The translations under genes were made by a program, and so were the position numbers. The notes under the pieces were generated by a model. That model saw only the letters and a program-made list of their open reading frames with translations. It was not told where the DNA came from and made no database searches. Positions 13,733-27,759 of a DNA stretch of 64,000 bases are shown piece by piece; the stretch's first letter is position 1; each line of letters opens with the position of its first letter. The DNA comes from Scortum barcoo (lineage: Eukaryota > Chordata > Actinopteri > Centrarchiformes > Terapontidae), in assembly GCA_023238725.1 (NCBI GenBank), contig CM041546.1:24312085-24376084 (forward strand), given 5' to 3'.

Positions 13733-16700
13733 GACTCTCTCACCGGGCTGAACTGTAAAAGTGCTTACCGGGATTCTCTTGTGTCTGTAACCTCTTGAAC
13801 CTCAGAGGCCTTGAGACCTGGAACTGATTTTCATTAGGATAAAAACTTACAGCAGCTACAATTTAAAGATTGGGATGTTTTAAAAATTTTCAGGGAAAAA
13901 ATGATGGTGGTTTTCAGCCCGATCTTCTTAATGTGTTTTGGAAAGCTTGTTTGGAGGTGAATCTGGTTAGATTGTTGGAACATGCATCCACCCTTTGTCT
14001 TGGGACGGAGGAGGAGGCCGTGCCAGACACAGGTCAAATCAGATCAGCTGAGGTTCAGAACGGCCCAGTTTGGCCTACTTGATCCGGTCACACTGCATAA
14101 ATCAATAGTAGTGAAGATTTGCCAGAGTTAGCCAATAAAAGCCCTTTTCATCTGTAGTCCATCACCATCTAATCCAAGTTGGCCTAGTATTACATACTGC
14201 ATAACATAATCACAGCCACCTCCACTCACTTCAGCTGGCCCACAGCAAAATTGTCTGGCCACACCACTACTGTAGTTAAACCAAGCCAAGCCTATTTCAT
14301 ACTTTTGACCAAAGTACAGTCTGACCTGCTTGCCATCAGTCCTTTGTACTGTATATGAAGGCTTTTGTCTGAGGTCTCAGCTGCACAGTGAGTCTTGCAT
14401 AACCTACAGGCTGACCCTTAGCCCAGTCCAATTCATCCTCATTCCCTGGGCAATCCTTCTCACCTAAACTAAGAGACCCCCTTCCCAATTATTCTCAGCA
14501 CTGCTCAACCAAGACCTCGGCTATCACGTCAGAGTACTCCCATTCATGACCCCTCCTAGTCCATCTTCAGCCCTAGTTTGGCGTGGCCACCCATTAGACC
14601 CCATCTGTAGTGGCTCACCATGCTGGGGTGGTGGAGGTATGATTGTTTGAGATTAGGGGTGGGAGCAGACGAGGCAGGCCAGACCAGCCGCACTCCTAAG
14701 GCCACTGTTGGATCAATAAACGCAGCGATCAAAGTCGCAATTAACCCGCCGCGCTAACACAAACAGCCGGGCCAGCAGAAACAAACAAAGCCTTCATGTC
14801 ACCTAAAGCGTTTATTTTTGCAGATTTCCACCTCGGCCAGGGAGACCTCCAGCGCTTGTCAGCTTCTGTAAGCAGTGTTAGAAGAGAGGAATGCAGGGCC
14901 ACAGGGATGGCTGGCTGCCTAGCTTGTGCTGCTGTGCCAGGCCACGAGCTTATTGCTTGTGGTGGCACGTGGGTGAGACTCAGCCTATCTGTTGTCAGGA
15001 GGCATCACGCTTAGATGCCTTTCTCATAGACATCAGGGAGGAAGGCGGCTTTCTGAGGTCGCAGGAAAAACTCCATTTGTGTACATGCACGTATTGCAAT
15101 ACACATCTGCACAGTGTCTTCTACAGATACACACATTAATCATGTTAATTTACAGAGAGACACTATTTACTCTATTTTTACACTATTTACTATTACACTC
15201 ACTGTTCCAAATGTGTTTTTGACAGAGCTGAATGCAGGAGGATGTGCAGAAGAAGAGGGAGCAGAAGGTAAACAGTGGGTGGGGTATCCAGAGAGATTAG
15301 ACTTGAGGGGAAGGTCGCTCTATGGACCTTCTGTTCATCTGACCGGCCACTTAGGAAACATAGTGTCCCGTCTGGTGCAGGAACAGGAAGATTACATTTG
15401 GAGAGGTATCAGGTTTTTAAAAACAAAGGGATGTGTTTTCCGTTTGCTGCCGATCTCTCCACTGAGATTTTTCTGCTCCAGAGTTGCAAATGTTTTCACC
15501 CGGGATGCTGGGAGGGTGTTTCTAATTTCCTCTCCTCTATCTCTGGGTGATTTCCTGTGTGTCGCGGATTGCTTATTGTGTGTTTAAGTGTGTGTGAAAA
15601 AGAGCAGCGCAGTAAAACAAAAAATGAGGGGAAAGATGTTGTCAGTAATGTACATGCTTCAGTGTGCAAGTTTATGTGCAGGTGGGTGTGTGTGCGTGCG
15701 CACACATGCTTCACATGTTGTGGGGTCGTTCCACAGAGAGGTGATCTTGGCCTACAGGGTTTGTGCCGTGCTGACGGCTGTGCAGAGCTGGAGCCTCCAA
15801 GTTCTCTTCCCTGCAGTGATATGAAAACAATGAGGCTAACAGCGGATCTGACCACAGCACCACAGGACAAATGTCAAACACGTATTTCCCTGCCGGGGTC
15901 CAAGTTAGATGGCTGTGACAGAGACTGTGTTTAGCCCTTTCATAATAATGTAGCAAGACAGCTCTGTTGCTGGAAATACTTTTTTAAGAAGAGGAGGCAC
16001 CTGACATTATATCTTCTTTATATAATACAGTCAACATGTCGACCTAGGTTTTTACGTTTATAGGCTTAGTTAGGCAGGTTGATCTTAAAGTGATAGCAGA
16101 ATAATTAATTAAAATTAAATAAAATCTGTAGTTTAAAAAATAAAACTTTACACAGGAGAAAATGGTTCATATAGCACAAGCTCACACTCATCTATTTATA
16201 CAGTGGAGCACTTAAAGACATTTTCTAAAACCCTCTCCACCGTTTTAAGCTCTGAGAGTATATTACTTTTTAGTCATGATAGCTAAGTCTTTTTAACTTT
16301 CCTGCAATCTGTCATGTTATGTCTGAGACATTAACTGTGCCTCTAAGAACGACTATTTTAGAATAATGTAGTATCAGCTGAAGTTCCTCTTCAGAGCAGA
16401 CAGGCTGTCCTCCATCTAACTCACTGTTCTGTCATTTACTGGCGAGGCACGGCAGATCCTAAGAGCCTCCTGTGGTTATATAGGCCATTTCCACATGGCC
16501 CCAGCCCTTTAAAGTCTGAGTGTGTTTGGCCCTCAGCTTCCTCTCTATTAGAACCTGCTCTGCTGGAACCAGATAAACCATCTTCACAAAGACTCAAGGG
16601 AGAAATGCTACACAAGACAGATCATACACTCCCAATGTTGCTCAGAAGAGGAGGAAGTAAGGGACGCTTTTTGGGGGTATTAAGAATGAAAGATTTGAAA

Positions 16701-19700
16701 CAGGGTCCACACATGTGGCTGGATTCTGAGCGCTATCTGATGGAGCGGGGAAGTGATCAGGAATAAAACTGCGCAGAACTTGCCACAAAAAATGGAACGA
16801 TCCCATATTTAGAACTCTGTGATGTGACGCCAGGCAGGGATGAGAAGGAAGAAATAGACAAAGAAAAGAAATGTCTTTAGGCATCTTACCATTTAATCAA
16901 AGTACTTTCCAAATGGATATGTTTCAGTTTTTTTAATATTTCAGCCTTTTTTGTTCGTCCGTCTCTTTTCTAGTAGTATTTATTTACTCCTGACAGCATA
17001 TGCTGGCTTCCTGATCCAGAATCCAGATTGAATTAGAGCCTGAGAGATTGTAGATCAAAGTGTAAGAAGATCCTTGTTCATTTAGAGGCCTAAGAGGAAG
17101 GGATCAAGGCCTAAGACTCAGGATAAGCAATGGTCACCTACTAAATAACCAGGCTGTCACTCAAAAACCACTGTCACTCTCGCTCTTTGGGGCCGTGGGG
17201 CTTTTTAATGAATCGTGTGTTTGTCAGTGTACAGACTGCGACATATACAACTGAGGATGCTATATGACACACAGATTCCTATATTATTTCCAGCTAGTGT
17301 CTGTCCCCTGATGGCTGTGTGCTGTCACATCTCTTACTCTTATCTCTGAGTGAGCTGCCAGATGTAGACATTTTCTCTACATACCAGGAATGTACTGATG
17401 AAAGGCAGGAATGAGTAAAATGCATCTTTATAACTACAAACACACACACACAGTCTTTGTCTCTGATTCTATGCCAAACAGCAGTATCCTCGCTACTCTA
17501 TATAAATCACATTGAAGGGGAGTCTCCCATCATTCCAGCTTTTGGAAGCCTTCTGTGGTGATTTCACTCTCAGGGCAAACATAACAGGAGGAGGAGAAGG
17601 GAGCAGCCAGCTTGTTGTTCTGAACGAACTCTCCGCCCAGCAGTAGTGGAGTTCATTGCTGTTGCAGGTGCCATCCTTCAGAGGAAGTGGTGAGCACAGC
17701 GCCAAGTCTCTGCAAAGATATTAAAAAGAGAGAGGGGGGCTCTCTCAGAGCAACACATGTTTGAAAGAAAAAGATGTGGGATGTTAATTCAGGTGTTTTG
17801 GCCTGAAGCTACAAGCTCTTTTATTTATTTATTTTTTTTTTAACTTTTTAATTCAAAATTTTAATGACCGATGACTGCGGTTGCTGGGAGCGATACGATC
17901 TGTGTTTCTGTGTGTGTTTGCGTGCAAGCACACATATGATGTATGTGTGTGTCTGTGCTTTTATAAATGTGTAAGTATGTAATTTGAGCATGTTTTCACA
18001 GTTAAGGCCCGGCACGTGCAGCCTCATAAGGAGCTGACTGGCTTCAGTCTTTTTTTTTTTTGCGGAGATTTCCTGGTCGAAATTGGAAATCTTTTCTTCT
18101 GTTTTTGAAGTATATTAATAGAGTGAACACAGACGCAAACTCAAATTGTCCCTCAGTGTTTTTTCCTGAATGAATCTGTCATTAGGGTGGTGGGTGACTA
18201 AAGTGCAGTCCCAGGCCACTGATAGTTAGCTCCATTTGTTATTTTTAATGATTTAGTTTCACTTTGACAGGACATGATGTCATTGGACAAAAGGAGTGAA
18301 GAATCATGCCTCTTTGACTCCTCTTTTCTCCACTGAACCTTCTATAATGACCTATATACCGTAACATTAGGCTTCAACTTTAATCTAAATCTTTATTATA
18401 ATCCTGAGTCCTTCTCCTAATGTGGTCTAGCTCCAGATACCTCTCATAATCAGAAATGAATGTTTAACCCACAAGATTGTTAAAGCGAAGGTCACACATC
18501 CACACTCTGAAAAGTGCTGCACAACCCACCGCTGCATTTATTTATTCTTTTTTGTACCTGAGTAATTTCCAGAGGCCATTCAACTGTCATTTTTTTTGCT
18601 ACAGTTTTATTCCACATTACCCTGAACCCCACAGAGGGTAAAGTTGTGTAACAGATATTCCACACTGCAATTATACCTCTGGCTTTCAGATATTATTTGT
18701 GCCCATTTCTATTTTTAAATTCATTTCAGAATTTTCCTCTCACTGCACTTGGAAAAGCTTCCTTTGCACGGGTATACCCTGACAGAAAATACACTTAATT
18801 TAGTTCGCTGAGCCTCGTGAGTGGCTTGTAAGTACAGTAACACGCTGCGAATGTGGCCCTTTGCCTCCCAAGCATGTGACGGAACAAACTTTTAGTTTTA
18901 GGTCACACTGGCATACCTGTCAGTTTCCTGTCCTGTCACAGGACGTTGTGCATGCTTTCTCTCTTGCCCACAAACACACACGAGCCTGGCGCGCCCATCA
19001 CAGCAGCCCACAGTAGGGGGACATTGTCACATGGGCTAACTGCTTCCAGTGCTGTGTTTATTGGCCTGTTACGGAGCTGTTAAACACAATTGTGTGGAAT
19101 ACCAAACATGACCCTGCTCAACCTCAACTGAACTTTTACACCTGAAGTTGTGACATGAAACACACACATACTCGCGCTTTCTGCTTTCTTGCTTTGACCT
19201 GTTAGTACAGAGAATGTTTTTTTTTTCTTCTTTTTTTTCTGTTCTGTCCATGCAACCCTTCCATAACGTTGAACACAAACACCGAACTCCCACCAGCTCT
19301 CCTCTGCTTTTCCCTCCGTGCAGCCCTCCTTTTTTGGGTTCCCCCCCCCCTTCCCTTGCTTGCTGTTCCGGTCACATCTCTACACAGACTTTCCACCCTT
19401 AATCAATGCATGGTCATGGTGAGAGACCTGGACACCAACAACGAAGGCTCAGCAGAGACAGAGACAAAAGGACAGATGCATGGGAGTGTAGGATGCTGGA
19501 GGGACGGAGGGATTTGCAGTTGGTCAGGGAGAAGAGCTGTCAATGGGTTTGGCAGCGGTCAAAGCAGTGATGCATACGGGACATTCTGACCTCATACTGT
19601 TTCTCTCTTTGGATCTGTCAGCGCCGCTCAGCAGTGCCAATGCTCCCTTCCTTGCCCTTTGTTAGCCCTGTCGTCTTTGTTTGGATACTGCGTGTCTGTC

Positions 19701-22700
19701 TCCTTGTGCTTGTGTGTGCGTGTGAGTCACAGTTCAAACATGAGACCACAGAAGGGGAGTCTTGGAGAGGTCTGTGAGGTTAACCAGAGTGACCTGCTGT
19801 CAGCGGTAGCCCAGAGAACAGGGTAGAGGATAGCCAGTGGGTTCTCAGGGGGTTCTGAGTTCACGTTCCTTGAAGGGTGACACAACCACAGAACCAAAGC
19901 ATGAACATTTATAATTGTCCGTCAATACCTTTGACCACTTTAAGCACATCTCATATCAGGGTTTGATATACGGCCTTTAGGTTTCCATGGCAAAGGCATC
20001 ATGTCAGTGAACATGAATTTATTCCTGTGCCAGTCATGATGCAGTCTCATGCAGCGTTCACAGATGACCAGCTTCCCATCGCCCACATATGATTAAAAAG
20101 TAATATATATTACATATGGCATTATTACTGTACCAGAGGAAATTAATTCTTGCACACCAGGATGAGGTGTGTAGTCTCTTTTTTATTTTTTTTCATCCCC
20201 TGTGTTCCTGTCTGTTTTTCTGTGGGCGGGTTATGTCATCTGCTCACAAAACCTTATACCATGGCTTGTGGTATGAGGCATTCAAATTTTTCTCATCAGG
20301 ATTTCTCAACATTGCAAGGCATTTTAAAACATTTTCGCCATTTTCTCATGAACTGTTGTACTCACCAAAAAAAAAAAAATCTGGCACATTTATTCCATGA
20401 TTGTCTATCACAGTGTGTATTTTGCTTCAGATCCAGATGCAGATTAAACATTCCTAAACATTTTCTATTATTAAAATAACAAAAGTAGGCGATTGTGCAG
20501 CCTTGGCAGAGGCATGCTCTCTCTGAGTGCTTTCTACTTTTCATTATAATTTTGATCTTACTTGTTTACCATATTTGTCTTGGATACAACTTTGGGCCAG
20601 TAATCGTGTTGCCTCCTGGAGTAGGTATGGATTACAATAAGTAGTTTGTTCATGCATTCTCTGGCCCCACGGACTTCAGCACGATTTAATCCAGACCCTG
20701 GCAAGATATTTGATTAACATTAGAGTTGTTCGTCTATTTAGTACAGCATTATTTCCCTTGTCTTTCTGTGCCATCATTCTTCTTCTAGCAGCTCTGTGAT
20801 TGGAAGTCAGATATTCATTTGTGGCGGTGGTCCTCTTTGCATTAATAATCAGTTTGGTGTTGTTCCTATCTACCCCGTTGAACTGCTTCACCCAAGAGAA
20901 AAGCAAATGTTGCTTTATTCACAGCCCTCAGATGCACTCACGCACTGTTGCCGTTGTGAATTACAGCATGTTTGTTTCTGTGTTTTTTTGTGGCTTTTAT
21001 TAGCTGTCACCAAAAGGATGGGGGTAATGGGAGAAAAAAGCCGGCTAACGATTAGTTTTGTATCACCCAGATTTAGGACTGACAGGCCATTTTCTTTTCC
21101 ATTACATACTTAGGCCCTTTGAAGCATTTTGAACTCTTTTACTATAGTGTAAACATCTAGGAAACAGCCGTCGCTATGCCCAGCGAATGCCATTCAATTG
21201 TTCAGCTTTTTCCTCCGTTGTCATCTGTGAGATGTTATCTGATTATTGTTAGTATTTCACTGTGTGATGTGGCAAGTCTGTAGCTACCATACACTTGACA
21301 TCATCTTTGGTTCTGTGTTGCCATGGGGAACAACAGCAAAGCATTATAAAGTCATAAGCAAACACCATTAAGGGGCATTTCATTATGTTTTATTGTACAC
21401 ACTCATACCAGTGATTATGGTGGTAACTTGCACAGTAGTTTTTATCTGCCCTGCTGTGGTGCAAGAAAGATTTCTGGATCCATCCTTTTATGACCCAACC
21501 AACTTGTCTCCTTTGCAAAAAAAAAAAATGGCTGACCTAAAGTATGTCACACAATTAGCTCACCCTTTCCGAATAGTTATTAAGAAAATCTACTTAGTAT
21601 TTAATTTGACTAAAAATACCCCACTGTGGCTAATAAAAAGGTTAATATAAAATGAAATGTCTGGTGAAATTAAGTCGTACATCTGTGTCTTCTCAAACGC
21701 AGGCCGCAATGTTTCCTTTAGTGTTTAACCAGGGTGAACGTTCATCAGTGAGCATTTATTTTAGTGTTTGATATTTTCCAGTGATTATGTAGAAAAGTTT
21801 GATATATGGTGACAGATTTAGTCAACCATCAGACACAGTATGGGAACTAAAATAATTGAAGTAACTGTAGTTGGCCATTTACAGTTGGTCTGTACGTTTG
21901 TAGGATAGCTACGCTCTGAAATGACCCATTTGAAACAGCAAATGTTGAAGTATAAGATTACTTTGTATTTGTTATGGTTGAACTTAGTATGTATCTTTAT
22001 CTCTGACAGTAATAGGGTTAAGCTTACAAATATATACAGAGATATACATCGGCATGCGTACCTTTCAACTACATTTGATTTTGTCTCTGCATTAAATTAG
22101 TCAATCAATCAAATGACAAATGATAGTGCCTTGATTGTTATTGTTTAATGTTCATGTTATTTGATTACTTTTTTAATGGACATTGAGACAAACTACAGCC
22201 AAAGTAATATTAATGCATTTGTTAAAATATTTTTTTATTGTTTTTAACACACATACAAAACATAATACTTGATATTACAGTATTGGTAGATGAAGCTGTG
22301 TTATAAATACAATGTTGACTGCTATTGCTCCTGAGTGTTCCTTACTATGACCTTATGTTCTTCAGACTGACTCACCCATTTATTGAGTATCGGCCAGTAC
22401 CATTAAAATAATATATTTGGATGGTTTTGGAAAAGCCCACGCAAGAAGAAGAAGTAATGTGTAATAATGTGAAATAATGTGTGTGACTAAACCAAGATGT
22501 CCAGCAGGAGAGCATTAGCCTCAGGCGGTGAGCTCAAGGTGCAAAGCAGAGTCATAGTGTTAAACCCAGCGATTTCCGTGTGTTTGCCTGCTTTACAGCT
22601 TAACCCTGCTAAGATCTGCAGCAGACCAGGCAGTGTCAATGGATTTTCTTCCTGCGTGCCGGCTCTTAAAAAGACCAGAGCCTTATGTGTCAGTGTGCAA

Positions 22701-23626
22701 AAGTGTTCCAATTTCAAACCCCCCCTTTGAAGCATAATCAAAAGAGGAAGCAGCATGAGATGAATGTGTAACCATATCTCTCCCTCTTTCCCTTTCTCTG
22801 TTGCTCTCCTTCTCTCTGTGTCTCTCTTTCCCTCTATCTCTATGTCATTTTCTCAATTTTTGCCATTCTCTCCCTCTAATGCGAGAACTGGCCTCTATAT
22901 ATGGGCCTGTAAGACACATTTTAGTACTTGTGTGCATTATTAGCAGAAGGCTATGCAAGTGTAAATGCAAATGTCAGTGAAGGATGTGTGTCTGTGTGTG
23001 TGTACTGCACACTGTATTCACAGTATTCCTTGCAGGCTCTTAAACCGAGCAGCTCTCACACAGAGTATCTGGCAGCACCTGCTGTTTGCCCCCTGGACTC
23101 TGTACTCCTCTCCTTTCTGTTAACTGGCCTTTTAAATCAGTGCAGACCCGGTCTGATGGAAAAAGACACTGCTCATACACTTACTGGCTACTGGTTACTG
23201 ACCTAATGGCTTGTAAATTTAGCTTTTTTGCTGAACCGAAATATGTGTGACATAATACAGCTGGAATGGGTCTCAAACCCTTTTAAAAAACGACTTCAAA
23301 AATAATTTCAGTTCAAGATTTAACTGTCAAAAGTCCCTGAAATTGTAAAAAGTATTCTGTTTCCTAGATATGGAATTTCACACTCGTTTTAAATGCGTAT
23401 TCAGTCTCCCATTCTGCTTTTAAGAGTTTCTTGAAGGAAAGTCCTACTTTCCAAAGCAGGACTAAAGCATATATGTATAATATCAGAACATACACAGTAA
23501 TGGCCTTATAGTATGATAAAACATTAAAGTTTAGTTTATCATTGGCATCAAGCCAAGGCAAGTGGGTGCTCAGATGACATGAGTAGATTAACATGATTTC
23601 ATGTTTTTTTTCTCTCTCCTCTCCAG

Positions 23627-23861
23627 TTGGAGCTGCAGTCATGCTGTGTGTTCCTGCCCAACGACAGCCTCCCCTCCCCGAGCACCATCATCTGCGGTGA
23701 CATTCCCGGCACTGTCCGTAGCTGGTACCACAACCAGGCCTCCATGCCCGGGACTCTGGTAGTCTGCCTGCCACAGATGAGCGTCCTCAGTGCTGGCCAC
23801 AAGTACATGGAGCCGCTGCAGGAGCTCCCCTTTGTGGTCTCCAAGCCCATCTTGGAGGAAG
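23627..23861 (+). CDS. vps13b: vps13b coding exon (probably exon 23)
   Basis: The exon is 235 nt. The acceptor ctctctcctctccag precedes it and the donor G|GTAGGT follows. It reads 78 codons from phase 0 and leaves one base (G) to start a glycine codon finished in the next exon. The translation begins LELQSCCVFLPNDSLPSP, continues through GDIPGTVRSWYHNQASMPGT and LSAGHKYMEPLQELPFVV, and ends ILEEG. This is one of the best-conserved stretches of VPS13B and fixes the gene identity. From memory, the adjacent-cysteine site corresponds to the region of the human Finnish founder frameshift near codon 1117. The protein segment belongs to the extended beta-sheet groove region. An open frame on the opposite strand here (23599-23874) is a shadow. 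Confidence 0.96.
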
Positions 23862-25185
23862 GTAGGTTTTTCACACTGTATCTAATTTGATTTCAGCTTT
23901 AATTGGAATGATTAAAATGCTGGGAAAAGGACACACACCCACATTCACAGTGAGAACACCAAATGACCTGGTGTCAAAAAGATTGATTTGAAAGTTTAAA
24001 TGAGAAAACAAAATTACACTTTGGAAAACAATGATTTCGATCGGTTCATAGGTTAAAATGGGAGTCTTGGAAAATGAATTTCAATGGGTGGGTACTCCAC
24101 TTTTATTACAAATGAAGTTGCTTTTATTAATAATTAAAATGAATGCTTTCATAATAGTAATGGGCTACATAATATGAATTCATCATCATTATGGTCTTTT
24201 CAACACTGAGCAAACCTTTGACCCACTACTACTCATTTACCATGACAAAAGACAAACAAACTTAAGTAGAGCGACTTTGAGAGATAGATCTTGCACATGT
24301 GGTGTGCACACCTGGTAGAGTTGACATAAGCAACACTCAGACGGGTGAGCAGTGTTTTCTCTATAGAGGAAAAAAAAAAAAGGGGGGCACCCTCCTTTTT
24401 TTTTCTTCTCTCAACTCTTCAATGACATCAGCATTGGGCATACAAATTTCAAAAAATGGAGGAGAAAGAAAAACAACAGCAAAAACAGTGACATCAGCAG
24501 CCTTGTCAATGTTGCCGTTAAAATTAACAACCCATGGTTTTAGTAATTCATTCCTACCCTTTGAAAAGCTCTTCATCTCTCATTTTCAATGCGCTGGATC
24601 AAAGCGTCCTGCCCACGGTGCATGGGAAATGTGCTCTTCATGGCCCTGTGCTAGCGAACAAGATCCCCTTCTCTGCACGATGCTTGTACTAAGGCTGGCA
24701 AATGAGCACGTTCAAGCTCTTCCAGTGTGGCATGTTGTCTCCGACCCACAGATTTAGAATAGACTCTCATTTCACAGCGTGTTTTGATGGGATCCTCTGC
24801 CTGCTTATTGGGCGTCAAATGTTATTTTTGAGACGGGATACTACTCCTTGGTGCTTGTTTTCCATGAAGCTTTCACATCCCATCTACAGTAACTGGCTTT
24901 GACTCTACAGGGAAGTGGAAGTGGAATAATCTAGTTGTCAGTTTTATTGATAATAACCACTGATGACTTATCCTTGTGATGTTTTAATCCATCGCACTTT
25001 TTTGTCCTTTTTCCAAATGTCCTTTGCATTTTTTATATCTCTCTTTGTCTTCCTCTAAATTTCACAATTTGTGCTCTTTGTTCGCCTTTATTATGACATC
25101 TCTCTCATCCTCCCTCCTCTCTCTGCATCTGTTTCATCCCATTTCCACATTTTGTGTTCTTTTCTCTTCTCATGTGTACGACCAG
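23862..25185 (+). other. vps13b: vps13b intron (1.3 kb)
   Basis: A phase-1 intron from GTAGGT to acgaccag. It holds AT-rich unique sequence, a short A/G run at about 24365-24385 followed by a T/C run, and a pyrimidine-rich stretch before the acceptor (25010-25175). A 152-codon open frame at 24299-24757 has no recognisable similarity and ignores the splice structure. Confidence 0.9.
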
Positions 25186-25403
25186 GTGATGCCTTCCCGT
25201 GGACAATAAGCCTGAGTCAGTTCAGTGTCTACACGTTGCTCGGACAGCAGCAAAGCCTGAGCCTGCTGGAGCCTATGGGCTGTACCTCCACGCTGGCCGT
25301 CACATCTCATAAGCTGCAGAGCTGTTCTGAAGGAAGACACTCCTTTGTAGTCTGCCTCCACGTTGATCTGCAGCCCATCCACGTCAAGTGCTCCAACCCT
25401 CAG
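25186..25403 (+). CDS. vps13b: vps13b coding exon (probably exon 24)
   Basis: The exon is 218 nt, entered through acceptor gaccag and left through donor CAG|GTCAGT. Its first two bases complete the glycine begun in the previous exon (EEG|DAFPW), followed by 72 codons ending in phase 0. The translation runs DAFPWTISLSQFSVYTLLGQ, then LLEPMGCTSTLAVTSHKL, then RHSFVVCLHVDLQPIHVKCS and NPQ. The pattern of alternating hydrophobic strands fits the beta-rich groove of VPS13 proteins. The continuous frame and the strong resemblance to remembered mammalian VPS13B make this call secure. Confidence 0.95.
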
Positions 25404-27736
25404 GTCAGTCAGACGGTCCCGAATCTCACAAAGTAGTCATCAGATTTACATGTATATTTATACAAATCATCCCCTTGTAAACTTTCCTGAAATCTGAACA
25501 CACAAACCCTGGCAGAAATATCGTGCCTCTGCATGATTTTCTCATGTAGATTGACTCCAATAAACAAACTGCCTCATCTTCTTACCTAGTATAATTTTCA
25601 TAAAAATGGAAGTGTAAACAAGAGAGTGTTGCCTTGTTTGTTTTGGTCAAACATTCTGAGGTCTGAGTGAAGGAGAGCGGGGAACTGCAAGACTCATCAT
25701 CATTGTTTTACAGTGTGTTATTATGTTTTAGTGAGAGCATGATGAATGTGGACAGATTGGAAACGGAACATGTTTGTCTCTCTGTTAGGTCTCTGCGTTG
25801 TTTTTCATTGCGCTGTTGCAGCGCTATAATCACATCTACATGTACCATTACACATGTTTTGTTTTTTCACAATTGAATTAGTTGTATTGAATTAGGCTCC
25901 TCTGTAAACACTTAATTGGGGCGACCTTTTGAGTGGTCACACTGTTAAATGTCTCCGACCACAGTGATGAGCCATGGTGATATTGAGGGGAATTGGTACC
26001 AGAAACAAATGAAAGGCCTTAATCTGTTAGTGGTGAAAACTTTCCCAGAGATGAGGAGAGAGATGGTCGTTTATTGAGGGAAAGTTTCTTTTCTTTCTTC
26101 TTCTCTGTTCTCCCTTTCAAATGGAGTGCCTGTGTCTGGCGAAGCTGGGAAGGCTTATTGCGATTATATGATGAGTCATTATTAGTTTTTGGGTCCAATG
26201 AAAACTTCTCCTCTTCTTCTCTTTCATCGCAAACCCTCTGCTCTCATTTCCCATCTGTTCACCTCCTCTGTCTTCCTTTCCCTCTACTGTGTAAATTTCT
26301 GACTCGAGGGGGGGTTATAAGCTAATATTGTACCATTTCAAGTCATGCAGCTCTTTAAGAACCGCTGCCAGAGCAACCCCACCCTCTCCAGAACAAAAGA
26401 GACCTCACACTACTTTCTCCTCTTTCTAATTAGCGTCGCCATTTGTGGGAATGTATATGGAGATGTCAGAGCGCTGCACAGTTGTTGCACAATAAGTGCC
26501 ACCAACACACTTAGATGAGGACACTGTGATGGATATTTGGAACAAGACGAGTTTGGGTGGTGAAGTTACATCTAGCACTGGAGAAGTCCATTGTTAGCAC
26601 ACAAATTTTGAGACATTAATACTTAAAAGGGTTTGGCCTCTTAACTTCTCTTGGCATCTAAACTGCATTTTTGTGACATTAAATCAGATTTTCCATAATA
26701 AGAGATGGATTACTTCATGGCACAAACAACAGTATTTTTAGAAACTGGGGTGAAACGGTCGAGCCTTCAAACATTTTCGTCTTTCTTTCATAGTTTGTAC
26801 TGTATTTTTGGGAGTCTGCAGTTTGCATGGAATATGTGGTTTAATGTGTAAAACATAAACAACAAATTTGTGTGATTTTGTCTATAATAGATAAAAGTAC
26901 ATTGGACAATTCGCCCTGATGCACATCCAACATATGTTGATTTCATTTTAATGCAGAACACCAAAGGTGAATTGTCACCTCCTGGAACAGAGCAAGAAAA
27001 ACATACAAACACACACATACTTGTGCCAGTAAAGTCCTTTGTTTGGTTTTTGTTTATATTCAGTCAAACACATCATGCTTGGCAGTAACTGTTCAACAGT
27101 ATCATTACCCTGTTCCTTTTATACTTAAATAATATAATTGTACTTTAGCTATAAATTATAATTATTGGAATGATGATCCCATATGTGTAACTTTAGGGCA
27201 GAGCTTGCTGTGCATAGTGTGTCTGGCCACCTATCTGAGTGTGTGTCTGTGTAAGTGTGATTCATGTGGGTGTCAGAAGGATTTGGTTAGTAGCTGCACT
27301 TTTACCTTATCAGGACCACCTTGAAATGAGCAGACACACACATACACATCACCACACTTTGACCTTTGACACATAACTTTACAGCACACACACACAGGTG
27401 CACTCACATATATATGTATACACATGTACACTCTTAACAACCACACATACTCAACAGTGTGTCACTTTTGTAAAGTTTCTGCATAAACTGTGCTTAGATA
27501 AAGGCACACGAACACTCACCATCTGCACGCTCTCCATCTTTCATCTGTGTGTTTTTATGAATGACTGTGGAAGCCTCTGTTCAGTCTCCAGTTTGTACTA
27601 CTGCAGCCTAACAGACCTCCTGATCTGCAGATGACAGGTCTTTGGAGAACCCAGCCCTCCAAATGTTCTGCTCACTTCTCCAACTCAAGAAATGTGGCAT
27701 ATATATTTGTGAGCTCATGTAAGCAAGTGTGTCTGA

Positions 27737-27759
27737 GTGTGTGTGTGTGTGTGTGTGTG
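27737..27759. repeat. (GT)n microsatellite
   Basis: About 11 perfect GT units in the 4.2-kb intron. Confidence 0.93.

Larger units (their letters stand above)
8181..23626 (+). other. vps13b: Large vps13b intron (15.4 kb)
   Basis: Donor GTAACA and acceptor ctctccag bound this intron, and the exons on both sides meet in phase 0. It contains a transposon-tail fragment (8222-8291), a SINE (11217-11407), CA/GT microsatellites near 11.2, 11.5 and 13.7 kb, and pyrimidine-rich stretches near 11.7-11.95 kb and 22.78-22.88 kb. Open frames such as 12081-12542 on the minus strand and 15114-15587 on the plus strand are low-complexity or unrecognisable, and I do not call them genes. An exon-like segment at 14824-14867 is noted separately. 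The rest is unremarkable single-copy-looking DNA. Confidence 0.85.

Noticed and set aside
15114..15587. 157-codon plus-strand open frame
   Set aside because: No recognisable family, overlapped by several other open frames, and inside a vps13b intron.
23599..23874. Antisense open frame opposite the exon at 23627
   Set aside because: It is the complement of a conserved coding exon whose plus-strand frame is clearly VPS13B.
24299..24757. 152-codon plus-strand open frame in an intron
   Set aside because: Includes a translated poly-A/poly-G slip region and has no similarity that I recognise.
24930..24960. Possible miR-599/miR-875-like block (GTTGTCAGTTTTATTG)
   Set aside because: Only a short partial match to remembered mature sequences and no opposing arm that forms a proper hairpin nearby.
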